Of a stretch of 64,000 nt of DNA, positions 23,593 to 32,119 are shown in pieces. Position 1 is the first letter of the stretch. The number at the start of each line of letters is the position of its first letter. A program made the translations under genes and the position numbers. Source of the stretch: Amycolatopsis dendrobii (GTDB lineage: Bacteria; Actinomycetota; Actinomycetes; Mycobacteriales; Pseudonocardiaceae); assembly GCF_014145675.1 (NCBI RefSeq), contig NZ_JACGZW010000017.1, forward strand, positions 122,097 through 186,096, read 5' to 3'. The notes under the pieces were generated by a model that saw nothing but the letters and a program-made list of their open reading frames with translations, ran no database searches and was not told where the DNA came from.

Positions 23593-24350
23593 GGGGTGGG
23601 CCTGCGGTTGGTGAGGGCCCTGGACCAGGCTGTTCCTGCCCATAGCAGGGCTGCGCCCGCGACCAGGAATGCTTGTCCGATAAGGGTTTCGGTGAGGACG
23701 GCCAGTGGGTTGGCTCCGATGAGCTGGCCCATCGCCAGGCAGCCGACGGGTAGCACGGTCAGCACTATCGCGCTCATGCGTGGACCGGCCATTTTTGCGC
23801 GCAAGCGGCGGGTGAAGGCGACTTCGGCGTCGACGTCTCGGCGGGCGGCTTCGAGGGCGTCGGCGATGGGCAGGCCGTGGCGGCGGGCGAGGTTCCAGGA
23901 TTGGGCGACGGCGGGGAGCGCAGGCGATTCCAGGGCTCCGTCCAGGCGGGCAGCGGTGGAGAGGTTGTGGAGTTCTCCGGCTAGTTCGGGGACGGCGTCT
24001 GCAGCTGCTTCGGCGGCCGTGACCGGGTGGGCGCCGGCGCGGAGTTCGGAAACCATCGTGCGGAGGACGGTCGCGGTGCGTTCGGCACGGGTCAGGGTTT
24101 CGGCGGTTTCCCTTCTGCTGCGCCATTCCTGACGGACGGCGAGCGTGAGCAGGGTGGTGGCTATCGCGGCGCCGACTCCGGCCAGCGCCGCGGCGACGAC
24201 GGCTGGGGCCAGCCAGAGGGCCTGCCGGGGCGGGACGGGGAGGCGGAAGTGGCGGCGGGGTGCTGGGAGGAGACGGTTGGGGGTGATGGGCCAGCACAGG
24301 ATTCCGGTGCCTGCGCAGAGGAACGGCCATGCGGAGATCAACGGGGTCAC
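23589..24350 (-). CDS. tadB: Type II secretion F-domain protein (TadB-like)
   Basis: The 253-residue membrane protein is the paired partner of TadC. It has two N-terminal helices, a cytoplasmic T2SSF domain (TMVSELRAGAHPVTAAEAAAD to HGLPIADALEAARRDVD), and two C-terminal helices. The start is GTG 24350 with only a weak ribosome site. An unusual 320-base spacer with repeats separates it from tadA, whereas every other junction in this operon overlaps or nearly does. It corresponds to Rv3658c. Confidence 0.88.
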   Translation of the reverse strand: MTPLISAWPFLCAGTGILCWPITPNRLLPAPRRHFRLPVPPRQALWLAPAVVAAALAGVGAAIATTLLTLAVRQEWRSRRETAETLTRAERTATVLRTMVSELRAGAHPVTAAEAAADAVPELAGELHNLSTAARLDGALESPALPAVAQSWNLARRHGLPIADALEAARRDVDAEVAFTRRLRAKMAGPRMSAIVLTVLPVGCLAMGQLIGANPLAVLTETLIGQAFLVAGAALLWAGTAWSRALTNRRPTP

Positions 24351-24670
24351 CTCGATGCTGGGGCGGTTGAGTGCAGTTCACGCGGGATGCATGGCTGCGG
24401 GGGCGGGTTGGGGAACGGCGGGGCGAGGAAGGTGCGGTGTTTTGAGAGCGGCGAGATGCTGTTGGGGAGTGGTTGGAAGGTGTGCATGGGCGGGGGTGCA
24501 CCAGGCCTGTTGGGGAGCCGCAGGAAAGTGCGCATGGTCCGGCGGCCGCACCAGGTCGATGGGAAGCGGAAGGAGGGTGCGCCCGCACCGGGGTCGGCGC
24601 GAGATCCATTGGGTGCGAGCCGACATGCGAGCGGCTGCGCGGGGCAAGCCGGAGCGAGCGCGGCGGGAGG
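24351..24670. other. 320-base spacer inside the Tad operon
   Basis: The stretch lies between the tadA stop and the tadB start, both leftward. No gene with a ribosome site is visible. It is filled with degenerate repeats of about 48-54 bases (24407-24600). It could be an insertion that spread by slippage, or a processing or attenuation site. Confidence 0.6.
24407..24600. repeat. Four degenerate 48-54 bp direct repeats
   Basis: Units begin GTTGGGGAA (24407), GTTGGGGAG (24461), GTTGGGGAG (24509) and GATGGGAAG (about 24558). Each carries a purine-rich AGGAAGGTGC- or AGGAAAGTGC-like core about 20 bases later, and the middle two end in CACCAGG. They differ at many positions, which indicates an old tandem expansion. 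Confidence 0.65.
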
Positions 24671-25822
24671 CTAGTCAGGGGCGGGTTCCGGGGTTGTCAG
24701 GGCAGTAAAGAGGGAGCGACGGTTGGTCCAGTGGCCGTCGCGCCAGATGGGGTGGGTTTTTACTTCTCCGTGGTATCGCTGGAGTACTGCGACTTCCGTC
24801 AGGCGGCGGCCGGTGGTTGTTCGGCGCATGTGGAGGATTACGCGGACTGCTGCGGCTAGTTGGCTGTGCAGCGCATCTCTCGGCAATCCGCCTAGGGCTG
24901 CCAAGGCTTCCAGACGGGCCGGCGCCTCTGCGGGGGAGTTCGCGTGCAGGGTGCAGGCACCGCCGTCGTGGCCGGTGTTCATGGCGTTCAGCAGGGAGCA
25001 CACTTCTGCGCCGCGGACTTCGCCGACGATCAGGCGGTCTGGGCGCATGCGCAAGGCCTGGCGGACCAGCTCTGGGAGTTCAATGGCACCGGCACCTTCT
25101 ACGTTCGCTGGTCTGGCGACGAGGCTTACGAACTGTGGGTGGGTCGGGCGTAGTTCTCCGGCGTCTTCTACGCAGACGATTCGTTCCGTTGGCGCTACCG
25201 CACTGAGCAGGGCGCTCAGGAGCGTCGTCTTCCCGGCACCGGTGCCGCCGGTGATCAGGAAGGCTAGGCGGTGTTTGAGGATTGCTTCGAGGATGTTCAG
25301 GGCGGTTGGGTCGATGGAGCCGTGGGCTTGGAGTGTGGCTAGGTCGTGCGTCACCGGGCGTAGAACGCGTAGGGACAGGCAGGTGCCGTTCGCGGCGATG
25401 GGTGGCAGGACGGCGTGGACGCGGATTCGGCCTTGGCGGGCGGGGAGCCAGCCGTCGACGTAGGGCTGGGCATCGTCCAGGCGGCGGCCTGCGGCTAGGG
25501 CCAGGCGTTGCGCTAGGCGGCGGACGGCGTCCTCGTTGGGGAAGCGGACGGTCGTGCGGGTGAGGCCTGTGGGGCTGTCGGTCCAGACCTGGTCAGGGGC
25601 GGTGACTAGGACGTCGGTGATGGTGTCGTCCTCCAGCAATGGGGCTAGCGGGCCTGCGCCTACGAACTCGTCTCGGGCCTGGCGGACGGCGGCTAGTACT
25701 GCGTCGTGGCTTAGGGCACCGCCGGCTTCGGCGCGGACGGCTTCGGCTAGGGCGATCGGGTCGGTACCGCGGCTCTCGCCAGCCAAGCGGTGACGGACTC
25801 GTTCTACTAGGTCGGTGGTCAT
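24671..25822 (-). CDS. tadA: Tad secretion ATPase
   Basis: This is the 383-residue secretion ATPase of the GspE/VirB11 superfamily that powers Tad pilus assembly at the cytoplasmic face. The N-terminal domain has PLLEDDTITDVLVTAPDQVW. The catalytic part carries Walker A GGTGAGKTT (about residue 193), an Asp box (ERIVCVEDAGELRP), Walker B RLIVGEVRGAE, and the His-box region GHDGGACTLHANSP. ATG 25822 directly follows the ssd stop (TAA then ATG, no gap). It corresponds to Rv3659c. The protein is typical of the actinobacterial helicase/secretion-neighbourhood ATPases. Confidence 0.95.
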   Translation of the reverse strand: MTTDLVERVRHRLAGESRGTDPIALAEAVRAEAGGALSHDAVLAAVRQARDEFVGAGPLAPLLEDDTITDVLVTAPDQVWTDSPTGLTRTTVRFPNEDAVRRLAQRLALAAGRRLDDAQPYVDGWLPARQGRIRVHAVLPPIAANGTCLSLRVLRPVTHDLATLQAHGSIDPTALNILEAILKHRLAFLITGGTGAGKTTLLSALLSAVAPTERIVCVEDAGELRPTHPQFVSLVARPANVEGAGAIELPELVRQALRMRPDRLIVGEVRGAEVCSLLNAMNTGHDGGACTLHANSPAEAPARLEALAALGGLPRDALHSQLAAAVRVILHMRRTTTGRRLTEVAVLQRYHGEVKTHPIWRDGHWTNRRSLFTALTTPEPAPD

Positions 25823-26881
25823 TTATGCGGCCTCGGCGGTCGCGAGGGGACGGAGGTTCGCCAGTACGGCGCGAGCGGCGGTGGCCAACGCGCCCTTCTG
25901 AGGCAGGTCGAACTCGCCGGATTCCAAGGTGGCGGCTACTCGGCGTTCCGGGGCCACGTCAGCGATCAACGGCGGGCCCAGCATGCCTGCGGTTTGCGAA
26001 GCCGCGACGCCGTCGATGCGGTGTCCACTTGCGACGACTGCGAAACGCTCGGTATGCGGGCGGAGGCGGGTCAGGACTTGTTTCGCTGCCATACAGGCAC
26101 GGAACTCGACGGGAACGACTAGCACGACCAGGTCAGCGGCGGAGGCGACGGCAAGTGTGCCCTCGTCGAAATGGCGGGGCAAATCGCAGACGACGGTGCG
26201 GCCGGCCCGACTGCCTGCGGCGACCACCGCGGATAAGGCGCGAGGCGTCGGGCCGTCGCCGGAACGGCCGCAGGACAGCACGGGGAGCTTGCCGCGGCTG
26301 GGAAGTGAAGCGATCAGGGAAGGAACAGACACTCGGCCGGACAGCCGAACTTCGGGCCAGCGCAGGCCTTTCGTGTGTTCCAAGCCCAGCGGGAGATCCA
26401 ATCCGCCGCCTAACGGGTCGCAGTCGACTAATAGCGCGGAGTCGGTGCGGGCGGCTTCGACGGCGACTGCGGCAGCCAGTACCGAGGTGCCGGAACCGCC
26501 TCGGCCGCCGACGAAAGCGATTACTGGGCCTGGGGATTCGGCCGGCGCGTCGGTGACGTCGGCGAACGCGCCGGTCAAGCCTGCTTCGTCGTCGGGCAGG
26601 CTGAAAACCCGGCGCGCGCCTAGGGCGGCTGCACGGCGCCAGGTATCCAGGCCGGGTGCGCCTTTGCAGACCAGCACGACGCTGTCGCGTGCCGGCATTG
26701 GCGGGCCGTCGACCGAAATGTCCTCGTCTAGCACCACGAGCGGAGCTCGCGTCCATCGTCCGCGTGCGGCAGCTAGATCTGGCGCGTGGTCGAACTCGCA
26801 GCCGACTACCGCGGCGACGCGGCGGATCTCTTCGAACACGGTGCCTTCGCCGGAGACGACGAGCGGATGTGCGGTGGCCAT
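25823..26881 (-). CDS. ssd: Septum-site-determining / CpaE-like protein
   Basis: The 352-residue MinD/ParA-superfamily protein heads the Tad operon. In mycobacteria the homologue (Rv3660c, Ssd) affects septum formation, and in Tad systems CpaE localises the apparatus. An N-terminal receiver-like region (residues 1-110) lacks a clear phosphoacceptor. The P-loop is degenerate, VGGRGGSGTSVLAAAV (about residue 121), without the deviant Walker lysine pair. Later motifs include LLVDCDPLGGGLDLPLG and TVVCDLPRHFDEG. ATG 26881 is preceded by GGGGAGGGG. The promoter must lie in 26882-27300, upstream of which sits the 6C RNA. Confidence 0.88.
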   Translation of the reverse strand: MATAHPLVVSGEGTVFEEIRRVAAVVGCEFDHAPDLAAARGRWTRAPLVVLDEDISVDGPPMPARDSVVLVCKGAPGLDTWRRAAALGARRVFSLPDDEAGLTGAFADVTDAPAESPGPVIAFVGGRGGSGTSVLAAAVAVEAARTDSALLVDCDPLGGGLDLPLGLEHTKGLRWPEVRLSGRVSVPSLIASLPSRGKLPVLSCGRSGDGPTPRALSAVVAAGSRAGRTVVCDLPRHFDEGTLAVASAADLVVLVVPVEFRACMAAKQVLTRLRPHTERFAVVASGHRIDGVAASQTAGMLGPPLIADVAPERRVAATLESGEFDLPQKGALATAARAVLANLRPLATAEAA

Positions 26882-27572
26882 GTGCCCCTCCCCTGGGTTT
26901 CGCGGGCCGGACTTCCACCGTGGTTCACCGCCAGACGGCACGGCAATGCCCGTTTTTCCGTCATGTGGATAACCCGGGGGTTGTGGACAACTCGGGTGCG
27001 AAATCGATCCAGCACCGCGGACTGTCGGCCCGCACAGGACAATGCACGGCTCCGCGCATTCGGACGAGAAAACGATTGCTGCGGAGAAACTCCGGAAAAT
27101 CAAGAGGAAAGAAGTAAATTTGCCGCGCCGGGCCGAGTAAGGGGTGCCACGGCCGGAGAAAACACCGGAAAGGTAAGCGCGCGGTTAATTGATCTTGCCC
27201 GTAAGGCGCGCGGCGAACGACCGAGACCGCCCAGGTCAGGGCGGCAAACACCGGCGGCACAACGTTTTCGGGGCAGACCTGAAAATTGTTCGCCGACGGG
27301 GAAAACGGAGGAGAATAGAAGGCGGCCCTCGCCAGGGGGGAGGGACGAGGGCCGCCAGGGGTTCAGCCCCGGGGGGTCGGACTGAACCAGCCCGGTTCAA
27401 GACCGGGTCCGTTCACTGTAACTCCGTTAGCTATGAGTTGGCTGTGTGAGTGACACATACGATTCGATAACGGCACCCGAGGCCGCAAGCGAGCCGATGT
27501 CATCGATTTTCCGGCCGTCGCCACGACCGGTGTGCTGCCAACAACGCGGCCCGGTACGCCTATCCTGATCAC
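26882..27572. other. 691-base region between ssd and the HAD gene
   Basis: This divergent intergenic region is less GC-rich than its surroundings. The leftward ssd promoter should be within it. The only resolved element is the 6C-type small RNA at about 27318-27410 on the minus strand. The rest, including the stretch before the HAD start at 27573, shows no further gene. Confidence 0.6.
27318..27410 (-). ncRNA. 6C small RNA
   Basis: Read leftwards there are two stem-loops, each exposing six cytosines. Stem 1 is GGTTCAG/CTGAACC (27382-27388 with 27360-27366), with the C6 run at 27371-27376. Stem 2 is an 11-bp stem GGCGGCCCTCG/CGAGGGCCGCC (27346-27356 with 27321-27331) whose loop contains CCCCCC. 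A T-rich tail (TTCTATTC) follows. This is the defining architecture of the actinobacterial 6C RNA. In M. tuberculosis the 6C/B11 RNA lies at this same position, between ssd (Rv3660c) and Rv3661, so synteny agrees. The ends are estimated. Confidence 0.85.
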
Positions 27573-28394
27573 GTGGCCGAACCCCGCAGCGAAGAAGCAC
27601 CCCGGCGCGTAGCCGCCTTCTTCGATCTCGACAAGACGATCATCGCGTCTTCCAGCGCGCTCGCGTTCAGCAAGCCGTTACTGCGCGAAGGACTGATCAA
27701 CCGCCGCGCGGCGCTGCGAAGTGCTTACGCGCAACTGGTTTTCTCGCTCGCCGGCGCGGACGCGGACAAGACCGAGCGGATGCGCGCCGAGGTTTCCGCG
27801 TTGTGCGCGGGCTGGGATGTCGCGCAGGTTTCCGCGATCGTGCGCGAAACCTTGCACGACGTAGTCGATCCGCTCGTTTACGTAGAAGCGACCGACCTCA
27901 TCGCACAGCACCTCGCCGACGGGCACGACGTGATCGTGCTGTCCGCGACCGGCGAGGAGGTCGCCGCTCCGGTCGCGGAGATGCTCGGCGCGACCCGCTG
28001 CGTCGCCACTCGCATGGAGATCGTCGACGGCCGCTACTCCGGCGAGGTCGATTTCTATTGCTACGGCGAGAACAAAGCCGTCGCCGCGAAGCAGCAAGCC
28101 GCCACGCACGGCTACGACCTCGCGGACTGCTTCGCCTACACCGATTCCAGCACCGACATCCCCCTGCTGGAGGTGGTGGGCCACCCGCACGCGGTGAACC
28201 CGGACAAGCTGCTGCGCCGCACCGCGGACGAACACGGCTGGCCGGTTCTCGCGTTCGAGCGGCCGATGTCGCTGCGCACCCGGATCCCGGCGAAGTCCGC
28301 GGGGATGGTCGCACTCGGCGTGGGAGCCGTGGCGGCGGGCGCGACCTGGTACAGCCTGAGCCGGCGCCGCCGGTCCCGCGGCACCGGCGACTGA
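27573..28394 (+). CDS. HAD-IB family phosphatase, SerB-like (Rv3661 type)
   Basis: The 273-residue HAD hydrolase has motif I FFDLDKTII (residues 17-25, nucleophile Asp and general acid Asp), motif II VIVLSATGEE, a lysine in GENKAVAAKQQ, and motif IV DCFAYTDSSTDIPLLE. The cap insertion is of the phosphoserine-phosphatase type. The C-terminus has a hydrophobic segment (residues about 243-262) followed by an Arg-rich end, suggesting membrane association. Substrates of this subfamily are unsettled; phosphoserine or phospholipid-like phosphates are possible. The start is GTG 27573. It lies between the 6C RNA and the Ms1-like RNA, exactly as Rv3661 does. Confidence 0.88.
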   Translation: MAEPRSEEAPRRVAAFFDLDKTIIASSSALAFSKPLLREGLINRRAALRSAYAQLVFSLAGADADKTERMRAEVSALCAGWDVAQVSAIVRETLHDVVDPLVYVEATDLIAQHLADGHDVIVLSATGEEVAAPVAEMLGATRCVATRMEIVDGRYSGEVDFYCYGENKAVAAKQQAATHGYDLADCFAYTDSSTDIPLLEVVGHPHAVNPDKLLRRTADEHGWPVLAFERPMSLRTRIPAKSAGMVALGVGAVAAGATWYSLSRRRRSRGTGD

Positions 28395-28501
28395 GCACCC
28401 GCACGGCGGTACCAATCCTGCGGTTTCCGCAGCTAGGTCCGTTGCTGAGGGTGGTGTTGTCACCGGATCGAGCCTCTGTACCGGTGCACCCGTACGCGCA
28501 C

Positions 28502-28530
28502 TTGAAGTGACCGCGCTCACGGCGTAGAAA
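28502..28530 (+). promoter_or_regulatory. Promoter of the Ms1-like RNA
   Basis: The -35 box TTGAAG (28502-28507) and -10 box TAGAAA (28525-28530) are separated by exactly 17 bases, an excellent housekeeping-sigma spacing. Transcription should start at about 28537. Confidence 0.7.
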
Positions 28531-28536
28531 GTAGGT

Positions 28537-28785
28537 GCGGACGTTGATTCGGCCAGGACAGAGGTAGAAGAGAAGCCTCTGTCACCCCGGGCAACCTCCG
28601 TGCGCGGACTCCGGGTACCCACGCGCAGCACGCCGCGGGAGGCTCGTCGTCTAGGGACTGCGTACCGGGACGCCGGACGCCGAGTCCATGAAGGTACGAC
28701 CAGAGTTGCACGCTTGGTCGCCCGAGATGTTCGCGCTGACTGGCGGCGCCCGTTGGCCTCGGCTGACGGGCGCCGCCAGTGTTAT
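28537..28785 (+). ncRNA. Ms1-like RNA (RNA-polymerase-binding sRNA), probable
   Basis: This is a roughly 250-base non-coding transcript with its own promoter and a strong intrinsic terminator. Internal complementarity suggests a rod. CAGAGG/CCTCTG makes a local hairpin near the 5' end, GGACTC (about 28616) can pair with GAGTCC (about 28681), and inside it GGTAC-type segments pair with CTGCGTACC. In M. tuberculosis and M. smegmatis the abundant stationary-phase RNA MTS2823/Ms1, which binds core RNA polymerase, lies directly downstream of the Rv3661-type gene. The position here is identical. The identity is inferred from synteny, size and structure, not sequence alignment. Confidence 0.65.
28739..28780 (+). 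terminator. Terminator of the Ms1-like RNA
   Basis: ACTGGCGGCGCCCGT (28739-28753) and ACGGGCGCCGCCAGT (28766-28780) form a perfect 15-bp stem with a 12-base loop, followed by GTTATG. It is the strongest hairpin in the neighbourhood. Confidence 0.9.
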
Positions 28786-29007
28786 GTCCACGGCGGCGCC
28801 GTTTCCGGCCCCGCGCGGCAGGACCGAGCAAGGCTCGATGAAATCCGCGCGCACGCCGTCCTCCCAGGTGAACCCTCTCGTTCCTGCGCTCGGCCGATGG
28901 ACAACCCCGTATCGCGGTGAGTAGCTTCCCGATACCGGTGCTGCCCGGTGGACGCTTCACGACTCGCGTCCGCACCCGCGGCGGCACGCGACACTGGGAG
29001 GCAATTC

Positions 29008-30840
29008 GTGACGAACCGACTCGCGCGCACGCGGAGGATGCAGGTGTTCGCCGTTCCCCTTGCGGGGGTGCTCGCCGTCGGGGGGTTGAGTTCCTCGGCG
29101 TTCGCGGCACCGAAACAACCGCAGCAGACACCGCAAGAAACGGGCGCGCAGCTCGACGCCGCGGCCGCACAGGCGCTGCGCGGCATGAGCCTGGAAGAAA
29201 AAGTGGGGCAGCTGTTCGTCACGTGGGTGAACGGCAAGTCCGCGGACGAGGTCAACCCGAAGAACCAGACCGACTTCGGCGTCGACACCGCCGCGCAAGC
29301 CGTGCAGAAGTACCACCTCGGTGGCGTCATCTACTTCAACAACTCAAGCCGCGACAACTTCGACGACCCCACGCAGGTCGCGAAGCTGTCCAACGGCCTG
29401 CAGCGCGCGGCCATCGCCAGCGGCGCGCACATCCCGCTGCAGATCGGCACCGACCAGGAGGGCGGCACGGTCACGCGGATGGGCGCGCCCGCCACCGAGT
29501 TCCCCAACTCGATGGCTATCGCCGCCGGACGCGACACCGGCAGCGCGACCAAGGCCGCCACGATCCTGGGCCACGAGCTGCGCGCGGTCGGGATCAACCA
29601 GGACTACGCGCCGGACGCGGACGTCAACTCCAACCCGGCCAACCCGGTCATCGGCGTCCGGTCGTTCTCCGGACGACCCGACCTGGCCAGCAGTTTCGTG
29701 ACCGCGGAGGTCAAGGGCTACCAGAACTCGGGGCCGGCGAGCCAGACCGTCTCGTCCACCGCGAAGCACTTCCCCGGCCACGGCGACGCGGCCACCGACA
29801 GTCACACGGGGTTGCCGAAGATCAACCGCTCCGAGGCGGACTGGCGCGCGATCGACGTGCCGCCGTTCAAGGCCGCGATCGCCGCTGGCATCGACTCGAT
29901 CATGAGCGCGCACATCCAGTTCCCGAGCCTCGACCCGTCCGGTGAGCCCGCGACGCTGTCGAAGCCGATCATCACCGGCAAGCTGCGCGGCGAACTCGGC
30001 TACAACGGCGTAGTGATCACCGATTCGCTCGAGATGCAGGGCGTGCGGGAGCTGCACAGCGACGCCGAAATCCCGGTCCTCGCCTTGAAAGCGGGCGTGG
30101 ACCAGCTGCTCATGCCGGTGCACCTGGACGTCGCGGTCAACGCCGTGCTCGCCGCGGTGAAGTCCGGCGACCTGCCGATGCAGCGGATCGACCAGAGCGT
30201 GCTGCGGGTGCTTAAGCTCAAGCTGAAGCGCGGAATCCTGTTCTCGCCGTTCAACAACCCTGCGCAGGTCATGAAGAAGGTCGGCACGCCGGAACACCTG
30301 GCTGCCGCGCAGGGCATCGCCGACCGTTCGATCACCGCGATCGCCAACGACGCCGGGGTGCTGCCGCTCAAGCAGAAGCCGTCGTCGGTGCTGGTCACCG
30401 GCTGGGGCGCGACCACGACGCAAACGCTTGCCGATCGCTTCACCGCGCACGGCACGAAGGCGACCGCGCTCGCGACCGGGCAAACCCCGACCGACGCGCA
30501 GATCGCCGAGGCCGCGGCAGCCGCGAAGCAGAACGACGTCGTCGTGGTGCTGACCAACAACCTCGGCGGATTCCCGTTGCAGGGCAAGCTGCTTCAGGCG
30601 TTGATGGACACCGGCAAGCCGGTGGTCGCGGTCGCCGCGCAGATTCCGTACGACGCCGGTTACGCGAACCCGGTGCCGACCTGGCTCGCCACCTACGGGT
30701 ACATCACGCCGTCGCTCGAAGCGTTGGCGAAGGTCGTGCTCGGCGAGACGAAGCCCAGCGGGAAGCTGCCGGTCGACGTCCCGGCCGGGGCGGACGTGCA
30801 CACCGTCAAGTACCCCTTCGGACACGGGCTGACCTGGTGA
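29008..30840 (+). CDS. nagZ: Exported GH3 beta-N-acetylhexosaminidase (NagZ-like)
   Basis: This family-3 glycoside hydrolase removes terminal GlcNAc from peptidoglycan fragments. The 610-residue precursor starts at GTG 29008 (GGGAGG seven bases upstream). It has a signal peptide ending at about residue 33 (SSSAFA). The TIM-barrel shows GTDQEGGTVTR, the NagZ His/Asp dyad KHFPGHGDAATDSH, and nucleophile Asp in VITDSLEMQG. A C-terminal alpha/beta domain ends at GHGLTW. It is the first gene of a cell-wall salvage operon; its stop overlaps the namZ start (GTGA). Gram-positive NagZ (B. subtilis YbbD) is likewise secreted and two-domained. Confidence 0.92.
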   Translation: MTNRLARTRRMQVFAVPLAGVLAVGGLSSSAFAAPKQPQQTPQETGAQLDAAAAQALRGMSLEEKVGQLFVTWVNGKSADEVNPKNQTDFGVDTAAQAVQKYHLGGVIYFNNSSRDNFDDPTQVAKLSNGLQRAAIASGAHIPLQIGTDQEGGTVTRMGAPATEFPNSMAIAAGRDTGSATKAATILGHELRAVGINQDYAPDADVNSNPANPVIGVRSFSGRPDLASSFVTAEVKGYQNSGPASQTVSSTAKHFPGHGDAATDSHTGLPKINRSEADWRAIDVPPFKAAIAAGIDSIMSAHIQFPSLDPSGEPATLSKPIITGKLRGELGYNGVVITDSLEMQGVRELHSDAEIPVLALKAGVDQLLMPVHLDVAVNAVLAAVKSGDLPMQRIDQSVLRVLKLKLKRGILFSPFNNPAQVMKKVGTPEHLAAAQGIADRSITAIANDAGVLPLKQKPSSVLVTGWGATTTQTLADRFTAHGTKATALATGQTPTDAQIAEAAAAAKQNDVVVVLTNNLGGFPLQGKLLQALMDTGKPVVAVAAQIPYDAGYANPVPTWLATYGYITPSLEALAKVVLGETKPSGKLPVDVPAGADVHTVKYPFGHGLTW

Positions 30841-32108
30841 CTCTCAACCGCAGGAATTTCCTGGCCGTGCCGGCGCTCGCCGTCCCCGTACTGGCGAGCG
30901 GCTCAACGGCAGCACAAGCGGCACCCGAAGCACCGCAAGCCGAATTGCAACACCGGGTGCTCACCGGTGCTGAACAGTTCGCCGCGCACGGCTGGCGTCC
31001 GCTCGCCGGACGCAAGCTCGGCGTGCTGTCCAATCCGACGGGCGTGCTCGCCAACGGCGACCACATCGTCGACTCGATGGTCGCGGCGGGCGTACGTCCC
31101 GTCGCGGCCTTCGGGCCCGAGCACGGCTTCCGCGGCAGCGCGCAAGCCGGTGGCTCCGAAGGCGATTACACCGACCCGCGCACCGGTATCCCCGTGTACG
31201 ACGCGTACGGCGCGAACGCGGCGAAGCTCGCTTCGCTGTTCCAGAAGGCCGGAGTGGACACTGTCGTCTTCGACATCGCTGACGTCGGCGCGCGCTTCTA
31301 CACCTATATCTGGTCGCTGTACACGGCGATGGTCGCCGCGGCGAAGGTCAACGCGGCCTTCGTTGTCCTGGACCGGCCAAACCCCATCGGCGGGCGGCTG
31401 TCCGGCCCAGTGCTCGACCCGAAGTTCTCGTCCGGTGTCGGGCTGAAGCCGATCGCACAGCAGCACGGCATGACCGTCGGCGAGCTAGCACGGTTCTTTG
31501 CCGCTGAGTTCCTTCCAGGCGAAGACGTGAAGCTGGCGAAGCTCGAAGTCGTCCAGGTACGCAGGTGGCGACGCGACAGTTTCTTCGCTGACAGCGGTCT
31601 GCGTTGGGTCCTGCCGAGCCCGAACATGCCAACGCCGGACACAGCGCTCGTGTACCCGGGCACAGGCATGTTCGAGGGCACTGTGTTCTCCGAAGGACGC
31701 GGCACGACCCGACCGTTCGAGATCATCGGCGCGCCCGGCCTCGACTGGCGTTGGCGCGAAGAGCTCGAGAAGCTCCGCCTGCCGGGCGCGGCGTTCCGAG
31801 AGATCTACTTCGTGCCCACCTTCGGCAAGTTCGTGAACGAGCCCTGCGGCGGCGTACAGGTCACCGTCACTGATCCGCGGGCCTTCGACGCCATCAGCAC
31901 CACCGTTTCGATGTTCGTGACGGCCAAGCGCGTCGCGCCCGACAAGTTCGGCTGGCGGCCGGACCACATGATCGACAAGCTGTCCGGGTCCGACCGGCTG
32001 CGCACCATGGTCGACGCCGGCGCCGGGGTGGACGAGATCACCGGCGCGTGGCGCGCCGAACTCGCCGACTTCGCCCGCAGCCGCCGCCCCCACCTGATCT
32101 ATCGCTGA
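30837..32108 (+). CDS. namZ: Exo-beta-N-acetylmuramidase NamZ (DUF1343)
   Basis: The 423-residue exported protein belongs to the DUF1343/YbbC family, shown in B. subtilis to be an exo-N-acetylmuramidase (NamZ, GH171) that releases MurNAc from glycan ends. A twin-arginine-like leader (MTLNRRNFLAVPALAVPVLA) may direct Tat export. Family motifs are LSNPTGVL, FGPEHGFRG, VFDIADVGARFYTYIWS, LDRPNPIGG, and PSPNMPTPDTALVYPG followed by SEGRGTTRPFE. GTG 30837 overlaps the nagZ stop, giving coupling. It is followed after 11 bases by the AmlB-like gene. NagZ and NamZ act one after the other on the same chains. Confidence 0.93.
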   Translation: MTLNRRNFLAVPALAVPVLASGSTAAQAAPEAPQAELQHRVLTGAEQFAAHGWRPLAGRKLGVLSNPTGVLANGDHIVDSMVAAGVRPVAAFGPEHGFRGSAQAGGSEGDYTDPRTGIPVYDAYGANAAKLASLFQKAGVDTVVFDIADVGARFYTYIWSLYTAMVAAAKVNAAFVVLDRPNPIGGRLSGPVLDPKFSSGVGLKPIAQQHGMTVGELARFFAAEFLPGEDVKLAKLEVVQVRRWRRDSFFADSGLRWVLPSPNMPTPDTALVYPGTGMFEGTVFSEGRGTTRPFEIIGAPGLDWRWREELEKLRLPGAAFREIYFVPTFGKFVNEPCGGVQVTVTDPRAFDAISTTVSMFVTAKRVAPDKFGWRPDHMIDKLSGSDRLRTMVDAGAGVDEITGAWRAELADFARSRRPHLIYR

Positions 32109-32119
32109 GGAGAGCGGTC

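Larger units (their letters stand above)
28395..29007. other. 613-base region holding the Ms1-like RNA
   Basis: Between the HAD gene and the GH3 gene there is no credible protein gene. The first 100 bases hold no feature I recognise. A good promoter (28502-28530) starts a structured transcript that ends at a 15-bp terminator hairpin (28739-28780). The last 225 bases lead to the GH3 ribosome site GGGAGG near 28996. Confidence 0.7.

Noticed and set aside
27380..27412. tRNA-like T-arm (CCCGG-TTCAAGA-CCGGG)
   Set aside because: No acceptor stem, D-arm or anticodon arm can be fitted on either strand; the segment belongs to the 6C RNA 5' region.
28537..28785. Riboswitch with attenuator controlling the GH3 gene
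   Set aside because: The terminator and promoter match a free-standing RNA, no known aptamer core was recognised, and synteny with Ms1 explains the element better.
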